DNA of 10,721 nucleotides, from the NCBI GenBank assembly GCA_017439615.1, contig JAFSIU010000095.1, forward strand, positions 1 to 10,721, given 5' to 3'. Source of the stretch: Bacillota bacterium. Its GTDB lineage: Bacteria > Bacillota > Dehalobacteriia > UBA4068. Positions 1 to 7,054 of this stretch are shown in pieces. Within the stretch, counting starts at the first letter, position 1; each line of letters starts with the position of its first letter. The position numbers and the translations under genes were made by a program. Under the pieces are notes generated by a model, which did no database searches, was not told the DNA's origin, and was given only the letters and a program-made list of their open reading frames with translations.

Positions 1-2
1 TG

Positions 3-593
3 TTCAAGCAAGGTGCTTTTATCACCGATGTTACAGGTGTCAAAGGCTCTGTTGTTTATGAGATCCAGTCTATGCTGCCCGAAGGCGTGGAATTTATTTC
101 CGCACACCCCATGGCAGGTAAGGAAGTATATGGTGTTGAGAACAGTGATGATGGCATCTTCCGCAATGCCAACTATATTGTTGTGCCTACCGACAGCAAC
201 AGCCAGAGGGCTATCACTCTTTGCGAGGATCTTGGCAAGGTTTTGGGCTTCAAAAGTGTTTCAAGGCTTTCCGTTGATGAGCATGATGAAATGATCGCAT
301 TTCTTTCGCAGCTCACACACTGCATCGCAGTAACTCTTATGTGCTGCCATGATGACCCCAATCTTGATAAATATACAGGCGACTCCTTCCGCGATCTGAC
401 CCGCATTGCAAAAATAAATGATGAAATGTGGAGCGAGCTGTTTGTTATGAACAAGCAGCAGCTGCTCAGTCAGATGAAGATATTTGCTGCCAAGTTTGAA
501 AGACTTATGCAGGATCTCGAAACAGAGAATATTGATGATATGCGTTCTATGATGCGTCTTTCCACTGAAAGACGTGCTCAGTTTGACAGATAA
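3..593 (+). CDS. tyrA: Prephenate dehydrogenase, C-terminal part (5' end outside window)
   Basis: This enzyme oxidatively decarboxylates prephenate to 4-hydroxyphenylpyruvate with NAD(P), committing chorismate-derived carbon to tyrosine; it is cytoplasmic. The reading frame is open from base 3, before the first internal ATG at 72, so the gene is cut by the window edge and its N-terminal dinucleotide-binding fold is missing. Visible family motifs are DVTGVK near the edge (the usual DVxSVK element) and AHPMAGKE just after it, where the His is the conserved substrate-pocket histidine. A helical C-terminal dimerisation domain follows. It ends STERRAQFDR, as is common for clostridial prephenate dehydrogenases, with no room for an ACT domain. 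The stop is 15 bases before the DAHP synthase start, so the two are almost certainly co-transcribed. Family call is secure; substrate preference (prephenate or arogenate) is not determined. Confidence 0.93.
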   Translation, partial: FKQGAFITDVTGVKGSVVYEIQSMLPEGVEFISAHPMAGKEVYGVENSDDGIFRNANYIVVPTDSNSQRAITLCEDLGKVLGFKSVSRLSVDEHDEMIAFLSQLTHCIAVTLMCCHDDPNLDKYTGDSFRDLTRIAKINDEMWSELFVMNKQQLLSQMKIFAAKFERLMQDLETENIDDMRSMMRLSTERRAQFDR

Positions 594-608
594 AGGAGTG
601 GTTTTGCT

Positions 609-1643
609 ATGAATATGGAGTTTTTAAGAAAGCTTACTATACCGCAGGATATCAAGCTGCAATATCCCGTTACCGAGGAATTTCGTCAGATCAGAGATGA
701 AAGACTCGAAGAATTGAAAAAGATTTTTACCGGTGAAAGCAATAAATTTGTGCTCATCATCGGTCCTTGCTCAGCAGATAACAAGCAGGCCGTGATGGAA
801 TATCTTGCCAAAATGCGTGTTCTGGAGGATAAGGTCAGCGAAAAAATACTCATCGTTCCCAGAATATATACCAACAAGCCCCGCACTACAGGAGATGGCT
901 ATAAGGGTATGCTGCATCAGCCCGATCCCAATGCCGAGCCTGATATGCTTGAGGGCATCGTTGCTATCCGTGATGTGCATATGACAGCTTTGAAGGATTA
1001 TCAGTTCTCCTGCGCCGATGAAATGCTTTATCCCGAGAACCATCGCTATCTTTCCGATCTGCTTGCTTATGTCGCAGTCGGAGCACGTTCTGTTGAAAAT
1101 CAGCAGCACCGTCTTACTGCCAGCGGTCTGGATGTCCCCACTGGTATGAAAAATCCCACCGGCGGCGATCTTTCCATCATGATGAATTCCATTTCCGCAG
1201 CACAGCATGCGCACACCTTTATCTATCGCGGCTGGGAAGTTAAAAGCTCCGGCAATGCCTATGCCCATGCAATCTTAAGAGGCTATGTCGATTCCTCGGG
1301 TCGTTCTTTGCCCAATTATCATTATGAGGATATTGTTCAGGTTATCGATCTTTATAACAAGAGCAATCTTGCAAATCCTGCCCTTATTGTTGACTGCAAC
1401 CATGCAAATTCCGGCAAAAAATATCTTGAGCAGATCCGTATTGCCAAGGATGTTTTGCACAGCCGTGATAAAAATGCCGATATCAAAAAGATCGTCAAAG
1501 GTCTGATGATTGAAAGCTATCTTATTGATGGTGCACAAAAGATCACAGATGACTATGTCTATGGCCAAAGCATCACCGATCCCTGTCTTGGTTGGGAAAA
1601 GACTGAACGTCTGGTGCTTGATATTGCCGATGCCTTAAAATAA
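609..1643 (+). CDS. 3-deoxy-7-phosphoheptulonate (DAHP) synthase, type I (AroF/G/H class)
   Basis: It condenses phosphoenolpyruvate with erythrose 4-phosphate to DAHP, the first step of the shikimate pathway. The protein is 344 residues, close to the ~350 of E. coli AroG. Visible motifs are GPCSADN (residues 52-58, with metal-ligand Cys54), KPRTTGDGYKG (90-100, PEP-binding), GARSVENQQHR (158-168), GLDVPTGMKNPTGG (173-186), DCNHANSGK (262-270, metal-ligand His265), and likely metal ligands Glu302 and Asp324. The order matches the type I alpha family and not the type II plant-like family. AAAGGAG lies about 10 bases before the ATG; a second ATG two codons later is possible. It sits directly behind tyrA and overlaps the following kinase by one base. 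Placement with tyrA suggests a tyrosine-linked isozyme, but the feedback effector cannot be read here. Confidence 0.96.
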   Translation: MNMEFLRKLTIPQDIKLQYPVTEEFRQIRDERLEELKKIFTGESNKFVLIIGPCSADNKQAVMEYLAKMRVLEDKVSEKILIVPRIYTNKPRTTGDGYKGMLHQPDPNAEPDMLEGIVAIRDVHMTALKDYQFSCADEMLYPENHRYLSDLLAYVAVGARSVENQQHRLTASGLDVPTGMKNPTGGDLSIMMNSISAAQHAHTFIYRGWEVKSSGNAYAHAILRGYVDSSGRSLPNYHYEDIVQVIDLYNKSNLANPALIVDCNHANSGKKYLEQIRIAKDVLHSRDKNADIKKIVKGLMIESYLIDGAQKITDDYVYGQSITDPCLGWEKTERLVLDIADALK

Positions 1644-2218
1644 TGCAGAAGACAGTACAAGAGATAGTTAAAATAATATCCGACCTGCAAAAGCAAAAGA
1701 ATCGGCTGCTGATAGCAATTGATGGCCGCAGCAATGCAGGGAAGACAACTCTGGCAGGTTTGCTGCGGGAGGCCTGCGATTGTAATATCATTCAAATGGA
1801 TCATTTCTTTTTGCCTCGAGATGTGCAGGAACAAAATGAGCAAGCTTTGGCGGGCGGGAATATAAATTTTGACCGTCTGCAGAACAGTGTCATTTCGCCG
1901 CTTAAAAGTGGAAAACTGTTTTCATATCGTCCGTTTAATTGCGCTTTGCAGGAATATGATGATGAAATAGCTTTCTCCGCAAAAGCAGTGAATATCATTG
2001 AGGGTGCTTATTCTTGTCATCCGAAGCTTTGGCAGGATTATGATTTGCGTCTTTTTCTTGACATTGATCCGCAGGAACAAAAGCGCAGGCTTTTGCTTCG
2101 TGAAGGTGCGCAGAAAGCAGAAGTTTTTCTGACACATTGGATACCTTTGGAGGAAGCATATTTCGTCGAATATGATATAGCAAAGCGTTGCGATTTGTGT
2201 TTAGAAATCCTGATTTAA
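1643..2218 (+). CDS. Uridine kinase-like P-loop nucleoside/phosphotransferase family protein
   Basis: A 191-residue protein with the P-loop kinase fold. The Walker A motif GRSNAGKTT is at residues 28-36, preceded by a beta strand (LLIAID). An MDHFFLP segment at 52-58 matches the DxF/Y substrate-site region of the uridine kinase/phosphoribulokinase family. IIEGAYSCHP (118-127) corresponds to the third core strand, and RLFLDIDPQEQKRRLLLREG (136-155) to the strand and Arg-rich lid. It is shorter and more divergent than canonical Udk, so uridine as substrate is not established; proteins of this type are often loosely annotated as uridine kinase. The ATG shares its A with the TAA stop of DAHP synthase (TAATG), and no clear Shine-Dalgarno precedes it, which implies translation by reinitiation. 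It is the last gene before a strong terminator. Its role beside aromatic biosynthesis is unknown. Confidence 0.8.
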   Translation: MQKTVQEIVKIISDLQKQKNRLLIAIDGRSNAGKTTLAGLLREACDCNIIQMDHFFLPRDVQEQNEQALAGGNINFDRLQNSVISPLKSGKLFSYRPFNCALQEYDDEIAFSAKAVNIIEGAYSCHPKLWQDYDLRLFLDIDPQEQKRRLLLREGAQKAEVFLTHWIPLEEAYFVEYDIAKRCDLCLEILI

Positions 2219-2229
2219 TATTTAAATTG

Positions 2230-2268
2230 AAAAAAGCAGACCACGGCTTGACCGAGGTCTGCTTTTTT
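2230..2268. terminator. Bidirectional intrinsic terminator between the kinase and the HAD gene
   Basis: A 13-bp perfect stem (2230-2242 with 2256-2268, core GCAGACC/GGTCTGC) has A6 on the 5' side and T6 on the 3' side around a 13-base loop. It therefore reads as a rho-independent terminator on both strands. It ends the tyrA-DAHP synthase-kinase transcript and, from the other side, the HAD hydrolase transcript, whose TAA stop (2267-2269) overlaps the stem. Confidence 0.93.
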
Positions 2269-2983
2269 ATTTATTGTTTTCAATATATTCAAGCAATTGC
2301 TGCCAATCACCGTTGGGGAAGATTGAGATATCGGCATTTTGTCTGTTGACCAGATGATTTGTCAGCAGAAAAACCTTCATGCCAAGCCCGGCTGCTGTCA
2401 TATCATCATCAACATCATTTCCGACCATTAGGCATTCTTCGGGCATTAAGCCAAGCTGACTTATAATCTCCTGATAATATCCGATCTGCGGCTTACTGAA
2501 GCTGCTGTTTTCATAGGTAGTGCACAATTCAAAATTATCAATATCCAGTCCTGCCCATTTGACACGGCTGTGTGTTGCTATTTCGGGGAATAATGGATTT
2601 GTTGCTATCACAAGCCTGAAGCCTTGCTCTTTAAGCTTTTTAATGGTATCGATTGCCTGCTCTTCGGGGATGATATGGCAGAGGTCCTTGATACTTTGGA
2701 ACTGTGTTTTATAAAATTCTTCAAGATATGGAATAGCAGAAATTGAAGCCTCTCCATAGGTTTCAGTGAATTTCTCCCAGAATGCTTGTTCATTGGTCTT
2801 TGTACCATCGTTTTTCAGCATATTTTTCACGGATGCCCAGAAGTTTTCAAAAAAGCCGTTCGCCTCATATCCCTGTGCTATCATATGCTCGGTAACCATT
2901 TTTAAATATATTTTGGTAAATTCATCCTGATCCATTGGCAGCAAGGTGCCATCCAAATCGAATAATATAGCTTTCAGCTGCAT
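2267..2983 (-). CDS. HAD-superfamily hydrolase (phosphatase-like)
   Basis: A 238-residue soluble HAD-fold protein, probably a phosphatase acting on a small phosphorylated metabolite. Motif I is FDLDGT (residues 8-13; nucleophile Asp9, acid/base Asp11). Motif II is the Thr of IATNP (Thr128). Motif III is Lys164 in SFSKPQ. Motif IV is GNDVDDD (188-194), which supplies the Mg-binding acids. The region between motifs I and II (about 15-110) is a helical cap of the C1 type. I chose the ATG at 2983, not an in-frame ATG 14 codons upstream: AGAGGA sits just before it, the protein then opens directly into the motif I strand, and the upstream extension covers the putative promoter. It is divergent from arcA and convergent with the kinase, so it is probably monocistronic. 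Substrate cannot be assigned from sequence. Confidence 0.92.
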   Translation of the reverse strand: MQLKAILFDLDGTLLPMDQDEFTKIYLKMVTEHMIAQGYEANGFFENFWASVKNMLKNDGTKTNEQAFWEKFTETYGEASISAIPYLEEFYKTQFQSIKDLCHIIPEEQAIDTIKKLKEQGFRLVIATNPLFPEIATHSRVKWAGLDIDNFELCTTYENSSFSKPQIGYYQEIISQLGLMPEECLMVGNDVDDDMTAAGLGMKVFLLTNHLVNRQNADISIFPNGDWQQLLEYIENNK

Positions 2984-3013
2984 AGCTTCCTCTGAACAAA
3001 AGTTTTGTTTTAT

Positions 3014-3022
3014 ATTATAACA
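3014..3022 (-). promoter_or_regulatory. Extended -10 promoter for the HAD gene
   Basis: Read on the minus strand this is TGTTATAAT, a perfect TATAAT with the TGn extension, about 30 bases before the chosen HAD start codon. No good -35 box lies at the right distance, which is tolerated in extended -10 promoters. It supports the start at 2983, because the alternative upstream ATG at 3025 lies upstream of this box and would be left off the transcript. Confidence 0.6.
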
Positions 3023-3050
3023 CAAATATGAATTGAAAAATAATTAATTG

Positions 3051-3076
3051 AAAGAATGCTGCGGCATTCTTTTTTT
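3051..3076 (+). terminator. Terminator-like hairpin in the arcA upstream region
   Basis: A 9-bp perfect stem, AAAGAATGC (3051-3059) with GCATTCTTT (3064-3072), has a TGCG loop and lies within a T7 run ending at 3076. On the + strand it has the form of a rho-independent terminator, but no complete + strand gene lies between the previous terminator (2268) and here. It could be a leader attenuator of the arc operon if the operon promoter lies upstream, or it could stop transcripts running antisense to the HAD gene. I found no convincing sigma-A promoter on either side of it, so the role is open. Confidence 0.55.
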
Positions 3077-3136
3077 ATGCCCCGAGATATACATAAAACT
3101 TTTGTTTTCGGAAAAGCTATATCAAGCAATATGAAT

Positions 3137-3143
3137 AAAGGAG
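3137..3143 (+). promoter_or_regulatory. Ribosome binding site deciding the arcA TTG start
   Basis: AAAGGAG ends nine bases before TTG 3153. A TGA at 3144-3146, in the arcA frame, excludes any start further upstream. A nearer ATG at 3149 is in another frame and runs only seven codons before TAA at 3170-3172. Confidence 0.75.
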
Positions 3144-3152
3144 TGAAAATGC

Positions 3153-4376
3153 TTGGAAACAGGAATTCATAATACTTCCGAAATCGGCCGCTTGAAGCGT
3201 GTTTTGCTTCATCGCCCAGGTGGCGAGCTGGAAAATCTGATGCCTGAATATCTTGAAAGATTGCTTTTTGATGATATCCCTTTTCTGAAAGAAGCACAGC
3301 ATGAGCATGATGCTTTTGCTGATTGTCTGCGTGGGCAGGGTGTTGAAGTTGTCTATCTCACGGATCTGGTCGTGGAATCTTTGACAGCCCCCGGCATAAG
3401 ACAAAGCTTTATAAAACAGTTTATTGAAGAATCGGGCATAACGGACGCCCGTTTGGGTGAAATGCTGGCGGAATATCTCGATCAGATGCCCGATAAGCAA
3501 ATGGTAGCCACCATGATGGCAGGCATTAGAAAAACTCAGATGCAGGGTGTGAGCGATAAGCTCGGCGATTATCTTTTCCATATGGAAAATGATTATCCAT
3601 TTGTGGTCGATCCGATGCCTAATCTCTATTTTACACGAGATCCCTTTGCCACAATAGGAACAGGTGTCTCCATTCATAAAATGCATACAGCAACAAGAAA
3701 CCGCGAGACACTTTTCGGTAAACTCATTTTTGAGCACAATCCAAAATTTATCAACACTCCCCGATGGTATGACAGAGCAAAAACAAGCTCCTTGGAGGGC
3801 GGCGATATTTTGATACTCTCTCCCGAGGTTCTTGCGGTTGGCATATCTCAGCGAACGGAAGGCGATTCCATTGATACTCTTGCAGAAACAGTGCTGACCA
3901 GAAGCAAGACCTTTAAAAAAATCCTTGCCTTCAATATACCGAAATCCCGTTCCTTTATGCATCTTGATACAGTATTCACAATGGTCGACAGGGACAAATT
4001 CACTGTTCATCCTAATATCCTCTCAAGAATAACCGTTTTTGTTATGGAGCTTGATGAGAACAACAAGATGAAAATCCATCAGGAAGACGGAAGGCTGGAT
4101 GATATTTTGAAAAAGCATCTGCAGCTTGACAGCGTTCAGCTCATTCCCTGCGGTGAGGGTAGTGAGATCGATGCGGCAAGAGAGCAATGGAGTGATGGCA
4201 GTAATACTCTTGCTATCGCACCCGGTGAGGTAGTCGTATATTCAAGAAACTATGTAACCAATCGCTCATTGGAAGAAGCAGGAATCCATATCCATGTTAT
4301 CCCGAGTGCTGAGCTTTCACGTGGGCGTGGCGGTCCCAGATGTATGTCAATGCCGCTTTGGCGTGAAAATCCGTGA
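3153..4376 (+). CDS. arcA: Arginine deiminase
   Basis: It hydrolyses L-arginine to citrulline and ammonia, the first step of the arginine deiminase pathway, in the cytoplasm. The 407-residue length is typical. Family signatures are the N-terminal [17 protein letters not shown] (9-25), [10 protein letters not shown] (160-169, substrate-binding Asp163), LEGGD (214-218, Glu215), [13 protein letters not shown] (267-279, catalytic His270 and Asp272), and [15 protein letters not shown] at the C-terminus with the nucleophilic Cys397. All catalytic residues are present. The start is TTG at 3153: an in-frame stop at 3144 leaves nothing upstream, AAAGGAG is well spaced, and [12 protein letters not shown] matches the usual family N-terminus. 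It is the first gene of a three-gene operon with ornithine carbamoyltransferase 27 bases downstream. Confidence 0.97.
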   Translation: METGIHNTSEIGRLKRVLLHRPGGELENLMPEYLERLLFDDIPFLKEAQHEHDAFADCLRGQGVEVVYLTDLVVESLTAPGIRQSFIKQFIEESGITDARLGEMLAEYLDQMPDKQMVATMMAGIRKTQMQGVSDKLGDYLFHMENDYPFVVDPMPNLYFTRDPFATIGTGVSIHKMHTATRNRETLFGKLIFEHNPKFINTPRWYDRAKTSSLEGGDILILSPEVLAVGISQRTEGDSIDTLAETVLTRSKTFKKILAFNIPKSRSFMHLDTVFTMVDRDKFTVHPNILSRITVFVMELDENNKMKIHQEDGRLDDILKKHLQLDSVQLIPCGEGSEIDAAREQWSDGSNTLAIAPGEVVVYSRNYVTNRSLEEAGIHIHVIPSAELSRGRGGPRCMSMPLWRENP

Positions 4377-4403
4377 GCATACAGAATTTAAGGAGGAAGA
4401 AAG

Positions 4404-5402
4404 ATGGCAGTCAATTTAAAAGGAAGAAGCTTTTTGACCTTGGAGGATTTCACTCCTGTCGAAATTCGTTATTTATTGGATCTTTCCCATGACCTGAAGG
4501 CAAAACGTCGTGCGGGGATTTGCGAGCATACTATGCAGGGCAAGCATATTGTTCTGCTTTTTGAAAAAACCTCCACACGTACCCGCTGCTCCTTTGAGGT
4601 TGCAGCAACGCAGGAAGGAGCTCATGTAACCTATCTTGATGCCAACAGCTCTCAGATGGGCAAAAAGGAATCTCTGGAAGATTCTGCGAAAGTTTTAGGG
4701 CGCTTCTTTGATGGTATTGAATATCGCGGCTTTGAGCAAGGTGTGGTAGAAGACCTGGCCAAATGGGCAGGTGTACCCGTCTGGAACGGACTTACCGACG
4801 CGGATCACCCCACGCAGATTCTTGCTGATATGATGACTATCGAAGAGCATTGTGCAAAGCCCTTGAATAAGGTGAAAGTTATTTTCCCCGGAGATGTCAG
4901 AAATAATATGTGTTATGCGTGGATGATAGGTGCGGCCAAAATGGGTATGCATTTTGTTGCTATGGGCCCGCAATCCATGATAGCCGAAATGGATAAGGAG
5001 CTTGTTGCACGTGTCATTGCCGAGGCGGAAAGAACAGGTGCCCGCATAGAGATAACCGATGATAAAGAAGCATTGAAGGGTGCGGATGTCATTTATGGTG
5101 ATATATGGGCATCTATGGGCGAGGAAGCGCTTATCCCCGAAAGAGTAAAGCTTTTGACTCCCTTCCGTGTGACAAAAGAGCTTTTGATGTCCTGTGAAAA
5201 CCCCGATGTTCTTTATATGCATTGTCTGCCCTCTTTCCACGATTTTGAAACCAAACTGGCAGCACAGTGGCAGGAAAAGGGTATTGATATCCGTGAGGTT
5301 ACAGATGAAGTTTTCCGCAGTCGCCACAGCATAGTTTTCGATGAGGCGGAAAACAGAATGCATACTATCAAGGCAGTTATGGTGGCAACAATTGGAAAAT
5401 AA
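4404..5402 (+). CDS. arcB: Ornithine carbamoyltransferase
   Basis: It catalyses citrulline + phosphate to and from ornithine + carbamoyl phosphate; next to arcA the catabolic direction is expected. The 332-residue protein has the carbamoyl phosphate motif STRTR (57-61), a conserved DANSSQMGKKES loop (79-90), HPTQ (135-138), the FPGDVRNN segment (161-168) of the ornithine domain, DIWASMGE (233-240), and HCLPSFHD (273-280) with the catalytic Cys274. These separate it from aspartate carbamoyltransferase. A strong AAGGAGG at 4390-4396 precedes the ATG by seven bases. The symbol arcB is inferred from the operon; sequence alone cannot distinguish a catabolic arcB from an anabolic argF, and no other arginine biosynthesis gene is in view. 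The downstream carrier probably overlaps its 3' end. Confidence 0.95.
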   Translation: MAVNLKGRSFLTLEDFTPVEIRYLLDLSHDLKAKRRAGICEHTMQGKHIVLLFEKTSTRTRCSFEVAATQEGAHVTYLDANSSQMGKKESLEDSAKVLGRFFDGIEYRGFEQGVVEDLAKWAGVPVWNGLTDADHPTQILADMMTIEEHCAKPLNKVKVIFPGDVRNNMCYAWMIGAAKMGMHFVAMGPQSMIAEMDKELVARVIAEAERTGARIEITDDKEALKGADVIYGDIWASMGEEALIPERVKLLTPFRVTKELLMSCENPDVLYMHCLPSFHDFETKLAAQWQEKGIDIREVTDEVFRSRHSIVFDEAENRMHTIKAVMVATIGK

Positions 5403-6789
5403 AAAGAAAAGAAAATTTTATATGCCCACGGCATACAGCATACTTTTTCTGCTCATCATCGTGGTCGCAATTGCTACCTGGATAATCCCTGCAGGCAGCT
5501 ATGAATATATTGATGAAGTGCCGCAGGCAGGCACTTATCATTCAATAGAGCAGCAGCCTCAGGGTATTGGTGCAGTGCTGCAGGCTCCCTTCAAGGGCTT
5601 TTATGATGCGGTAGATGTCTGTATATTCATCCTTATGGTCGGCGGCTTCTTGGGTATAGTTATGAAAACAGGCGCCATTGATGCAGGTATCGGTGCTGTC
5701 ATAAAAAGACTGAACGGTCGGGAAAAATGGCTTATTCCTATTCTTATGCTGCTCTTCGGGCTCGGTGGCACCTCCTATGGTATGTGGGAGGAAACGATGG
5801 CGTTTTATCCCTTGCTTATTCCTGTATTTCTTGCAGCGGGCTATGATGCTGTTGTTGCAGTATCAGTAGTGCTTCTGGGTGCGGGTGTGGGTGTGATATG
5901 CTCCACTGTCAATCCCTTTGCCACAGGAATTGCCTCTGGCTTTGCAGGAGTATCCTTAGGCGAAGGCATAGTGCTGCGTATTCTGCAATGGATAGTTTTT
6001 GAGGCTGTTGCAATATGGTTTGTGATGTCCTATGCCGCAAAGGTGAAGCGTGATCCCAAAGCCTCTGTCATAAGCCTCGCTCCGACCGAGATCGAAGCAA
6101 CGGAACAGGAGGTAAAGCCCTTTACCAAAAAGCATAAGACTATTATGTATGTTTTTGGGCTGACCTTTTTGATAATGATTTATGGCGTTATTCCTTTCGA
6201 TGAAATGGGCTTGCCTCTGCCGTCTTTGGGATGGTGGTTCCCCGAGCTTTCAGCACTGTTCCTTGTTTCAGGTCTTGTGATCGCCGTCATTGCCCGTTTG
6301 AAGGAGCAGGAGATCACGGAAACCTTTGTAGCAGGCTGTGCTGATCTGTTGGGTGTTGCCTTTATCATCGGCATCAGCCGCGGCATAACGGTTATTATGA
6401 ATGAAGGCGCCATCACAGATACCGTGCTCTATTGGGGTGAGCAGGCACTGAGCGGAACAGGCTCTGTCATCTTTGTTTTGCTTGTTTATTTGCTGTATTT
6501 ACCGTTATCAATTCTGATCCCATCTTCATCGGGACTTGCAACATTATCTGTACCGATTATCGCACCGCTTGCAGGATTTGCAGGTGTCGGAGCTGATTTG
6601 GTGGTAACAGCTTTTCAGTCTGCATCAGGTGTTATCAATCTTATCACACCGACAGCAGCTGTGCTGATGGGTGCCTTGACGATCGGGCATATTCCCTTTG
6701 ACCGCTGGATCAAATATATCTGGAAGCTGATATTATATCTTTTCTTGCTGACGGTTGCGTTTCTTGCTGTCGGTGTTATTATAGGATAA
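5392..6789 (+). CDS. arcD: YfcC-family membrane carrier, probable arginine/ornithine antiporter
   Basis: A polytopic inner-membrane protein of about 465 residues with roughly 11-13 hydrophobic segments. It begins with a basic N-tail (KKKRKF) followed by MPTAYSILFLLIIVVAIATW and a WIIPAGSYEY element typical of the YfcC/COG1288 family (ion-transporter-like fold, related to DcuC). Other family-like stretches are GTSYGMWEETMAFYPLLIP, VNPFATGIASGFAGVS and LPLSILIPSSSGLATLSVP. In streptococci the ADI-operon exchanger called ArcD belongs to this family, so exchange of arginine for ornithine is the natural reading behind arcA and arcB. I place the start at TTG 5392: GGTGG lies upstream, the 11-base overlap with the preceding gene suggests coupling, and the basic N-tail is kept. 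ATG 5422 (455 residues), after a weak A/G-rich site, is the alternative. The same frame is open upstream inside arcB, so the start is uncertain. Substrate is inferred from context. Confidence 0.85.
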   Translation: MENKKKRKFYMPTAYSILFLLIIVVAIATWIIPAGSYEYIDEVPQAGTYHSIEQQPQGIGAVLQAPFKGFYDAVDVCIFILMVGGFLGIVMKTGAIDAGIGAVIKRLNGREKWLIPILMLLFGLGGTSYGMWEETMAFYPLLIPVFLAAGYDAVVAVSVVLLGAGVGVICSTVNPFATGIASGFAGVSLGEGIVLRILQWIVFEAVAIWFVMSYAAKVKRDPKASVISLAPTEIEATEQEVKPFTKKHKTIMYVFGLTFLIMIYGVIPFDEMGLPLPSLGWWFPELSALFLVSGLVIAVIARLKEQEITETFVAGCADLLGVAFIIGISRGITVIMNEGAITDTVLYWGEQALSGTGSVIFVLLVYLLYLPLSILIPSSSGLATLSVPIIAPLAGFAGVGADLVVTAFQSASGVINLITPTAAVLMGALTIGHIPFDRWIKYIWKLILYLFLLTVAFLAVGVIIG

Positions 6790-6798
6790 TTGCTTGTC

Positions 6799-6826
6799 GA
6801 GAAGGGGAGAGCAGATGCTTTGCCCT
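6799..6826 (+). terminator. Possible weak hairpin after the arc operon
   Basis: AGAAGGG pairs with CCCTTCT over a 14-base loop shortly after the carrier stop. No proper U-tract follows, so it is either a weak terminator or only a 3'-stabilising hairpin. No better candidate lies before the tRNA promoter. Confidence 0.25.
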
Positions 6827-6872
6827 TCTTGGCATTTAATTTTGTAAATTTTTGTGTTAGCAAAAGATAGAC

Positions 6873-6902
6873 TTGACAGAACGGCATATAATTTGCTATA
6901 AT
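6873..6902 (+). promoter_or_regulatory. Near-consensus promoter of the tRNA-Ala gene
   Basis: A perfect TTGACA (-35, 6873-6878) and perfect TATAAT (-10, 6897-6902) are separated by 18 bases, with a TGC extension before the -10. A second TATAAT at 6887-6892 is only 8 bases from the -35 and is probably not used with it. Transcription should start near 6909, about 22 bases before the mature tRNA, leaving a short 5' leader for RNase P. Confidence 0.9.
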
Positions 6903-6930
6903 TCAAATGTTCAGTTTGTGAATATGTTAT

Positions 6931-7006
<76 letters not shown>

Positions 7007-7010
7007 AACA

Positions 7011-7054
7011 GAAAAGACTTGCTATCTTATGTGATGGCAAGTCTTTTCTTTTTT
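7011..7054 (+). terminator. Intrinsic terminator of the tRNA-Ala transcript
   Basis: A 12-bp perfect stem, GAAAAGACTTGC (7011-7022) with GCAAGTCTTTTC (7037-7048), has a 14-base loop and is followed by T6. It begins four bases after the encoded CCA, so the primary transcript is a monocistronic tRNA precursor. Confidence 0.93.

Noticed and set aside
771-1268. A 165-codon minus-strand frame opposite DAHP synthase
   Set aside because: It is a shadow of a confidently identified enzyme gene, with no independent coding signal.
3025-3138. Possible ArgR (ARG box) operators: ATGAAT at 3028-3033 and ATGAATAAA at 3131-3139 upstream of arcA
   Set aside because: Only half-sites match; the expected ATTCA-type second half is missing at the right spacing in both places, and A/T-rich DNA produces such half-sites often.
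3117-4010. A 297-codon open frame on the minus strand opposite arcA
   Set aside because: It is antisense to a clear arginine deiminase, has no family motif, and its composition (many His, Cys, Ile and Phe) is that of a shadow frame created by arcA codon use.
4695-5363. A 222-codon minus-strand open frame opposite ornithine carbamoyltransferase
   Set aside because: It lies wholly within a well-supported gene, has no ribosome site or recognisable domain, and its translation mirrors the complementary codons.
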